Below are positions 63,318 through 64,000 of a stretch of DNA of 64,000 bases, one piece after another (position 1 is the stretch's first letter; each line of letters starts with the position of its first letter). A program made the translations under genes and the position numbers. The DNA is from Rhodobacteraceae bacterium EL53 (GTDB taxonomy: Bacteria; Pseudomonadota; Alphaproteobacteria; Rhodobacterales; Rhodobacteraceae). Below the pieces are notes generated by a model, which saw only the letters and a program-made list of their open reading frames with translations, made no database searches and was not told the DNA's origin. Location of the stretch: assembly GCA_900313015.1 (NCBI GenBank), contig OMPR01000009.1:124001-188000 (forward strand), in the 5' to 3' direction.

Positions 63318-64000
63318 TTATTTGGTCCCAGTGTAGATGCGAGACCAATCCTTTGCCATATCTACTATGAGCCAACCCAGATCCGGCCCCTTGTCCAACC
63401 CGTCATTCAACCGGCCGATGTGACTGTCACGATCATAGGCGTACTCTCGTTGTGCGTCGGTATGGTGGACCAACATCCCAAATCGCGGACCATCCCCAGC
63501 AGTGGTCCATTCTAACATCGCAAAGTCTCCATCTGAGTTGCCTGCCGCAAAGATCGGGCGCTTACCCAAGGTGCGTTCGATGTTGATAGGTTTGCCTTCT
63601 TTGTCATCAACAAACGCAATACCCGGTGTTTTGACGATAACGGGTTTACCCTCGTTCACTTGGTATTCAACATTTGTGTAAGTCCCCAACACCTGTTCCG
63701 GGGGGATGCCATAGGCCTCTTCTGCGAAGACACGCATGAATTGGATGCCACCGCCTGAAACGATGTAGGTTTTGAATTCCTCATCGCGCAAATACCGCAA
63801 CAATTCCGTCATCGGTTGATAGGTCATTTCATCATAGCCCATCCCGGTGTCCGGATGTTTGGCAGTATTTACCCAATCGCGAACGGCGGTGCTAAAATCC
63901 CCGACAGCCATACCAGAATGAGAGGCATCAAGTATCTCGAACAGGGCCGCGGTTCCGCCCTTGGCAACAGTTTCCAAATCACCGGCAACAGCGGATCGAA
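63318..64000 (-). CDS. HAD-superfamily phosphatase (5' end cut by window)
   Basis: The frame is open from the right edge to the stop at 63318, so the N-terminus with the first catalytic Asp lies outside. The visible part has a cap-like helical region, then TYIVSGGGIQFMRVFAEEAYG (motif II Ser/Thr region), the Lys in LGKRPIFAAGNSDGDFAMLEW, where GNSDGD supplies the metal-binding acids of motif IV. This resembles phosphoserine-phosphatase-like HAD-IB members. A TTG at 63977 is not the likely start because the frame continues upstream. Substrate unknown. Confidence 0.85.
   Translation of the reverse strand, partial: RSAVAGDLETVAKGGTAALFEILDASHSGMAVGDFSTAVRDWVNTAKHPDTGMGYDEMTYQPMTELLRYLRDEEFKTYIVSGGGIQFMRVFAEEAYGIPPEQVLGTYTNVEYQVNEGKPVIVKTPGIAFVDDKEGKPINIERTLGKRPIFAAGNSDGDFAMLEWTTAGDGPRFGMLVHHTDAQREYAYDRDSHIGRLNDGLDKGPDLGWLIVDMAKDWSRIYTGTK

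Overview
The window looks like chromosome of a marine alphaproteobacterium of the Rhodobacteraceae (roseobacter group); the genus cannot be fixed from the sequence alone. The grounds are the trpGDC-moaC-moeA-lexA block, a GTTC-N7-GTTC SOS box before lexA, a Tat-exported TRAP binding protein under a LacI-type repressor, a corrinoid protein paired with DUF1638, and short RTX calcium-binding proteins. Base composition is roughly even to slightly GC-rich. Most genes are ordinary chromosomal genes; IS remnants are confined to about 52.5-54.5 kb.

Layout. 1-2.35 kb: start of a TRAP-transporter operon on the minus strand (a 59-residue membrane protein, then a DctP-like binding protein cut by the window edge), divergent from a LacI-family regulator, with two palindromic operators between them. 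2.7-5.7 kb: a 996-residue RTX protein. 5.9-18.9 kb: one co-directional exopolysaccharide cluster (pyruvyl transferase, flippase, Fe-S FrhB-like protein, acyltransferase, polymerase, GT2, GT4, PssD/PssE pair, GT2, Wzz/BY-kinase-like protein, initiating sugar transferase). 18.9-22.9 kb: a phosphorelay module made of a LuxR-type response regulator, a small periplasmic protein with a molybdopterin-binding-like fold, and a hybrid kinase with REC and HPt domains. 22.9-23.9 kb is gene-poor and ends in a CAT-anticodon tRNA. 24-30.9 kb: purMN, rnd, a lipoprotein, sufE, DUF1638 plus corrinoid protein, and a radical SAM protein. 30.9-35 kb: a short RTX protein, gltA and gltX. 35-45.3 kb: comEC, lexA, moeA, moaC, trpC, trpD, trpG, a YibQ-like protein and trpE. 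45.3-51.2 kb: ppiD-like, aminotransferase, gpt, LysE exporter, fabI and pdxH. 51.3-52.4 kb: a double cold-shock protein and a DUF192 protein. 52.4-54.8 kb: tRNA-Pro, decayed IS5- and IS3-family elements, a run of hairpins and tRNA-Asn. 54.9-64 kb: MBL-fold hydrolase, EnvZ-like kinase, an ABC/FtsX/AttH export set, a K+ channel, cardiolipin synthase and a HAD phosphatase cut by the right edge.

How the parts may work together. The exopolysaccharide cluster holds the lipid-linked start enzyme, glycosyltransferases, flippase, polymerase and chain-length protein needed for a Wzx/Wzy pathway, but no outer-membrane Wza exporter is present in the window. The phosphorelay next to it is a reasonable candidate regulator, though only position supports this. 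No complete new defence or mobile system is evident. The items most worth a second look are the cysteine-free molybdopterin-fold protein paired with the hybrid kinase, the Wzz-kinase fusion with a broken P-loop, the Fe-S protein inside the sugar cluster, and the hairpin array after tRNA-Asn.
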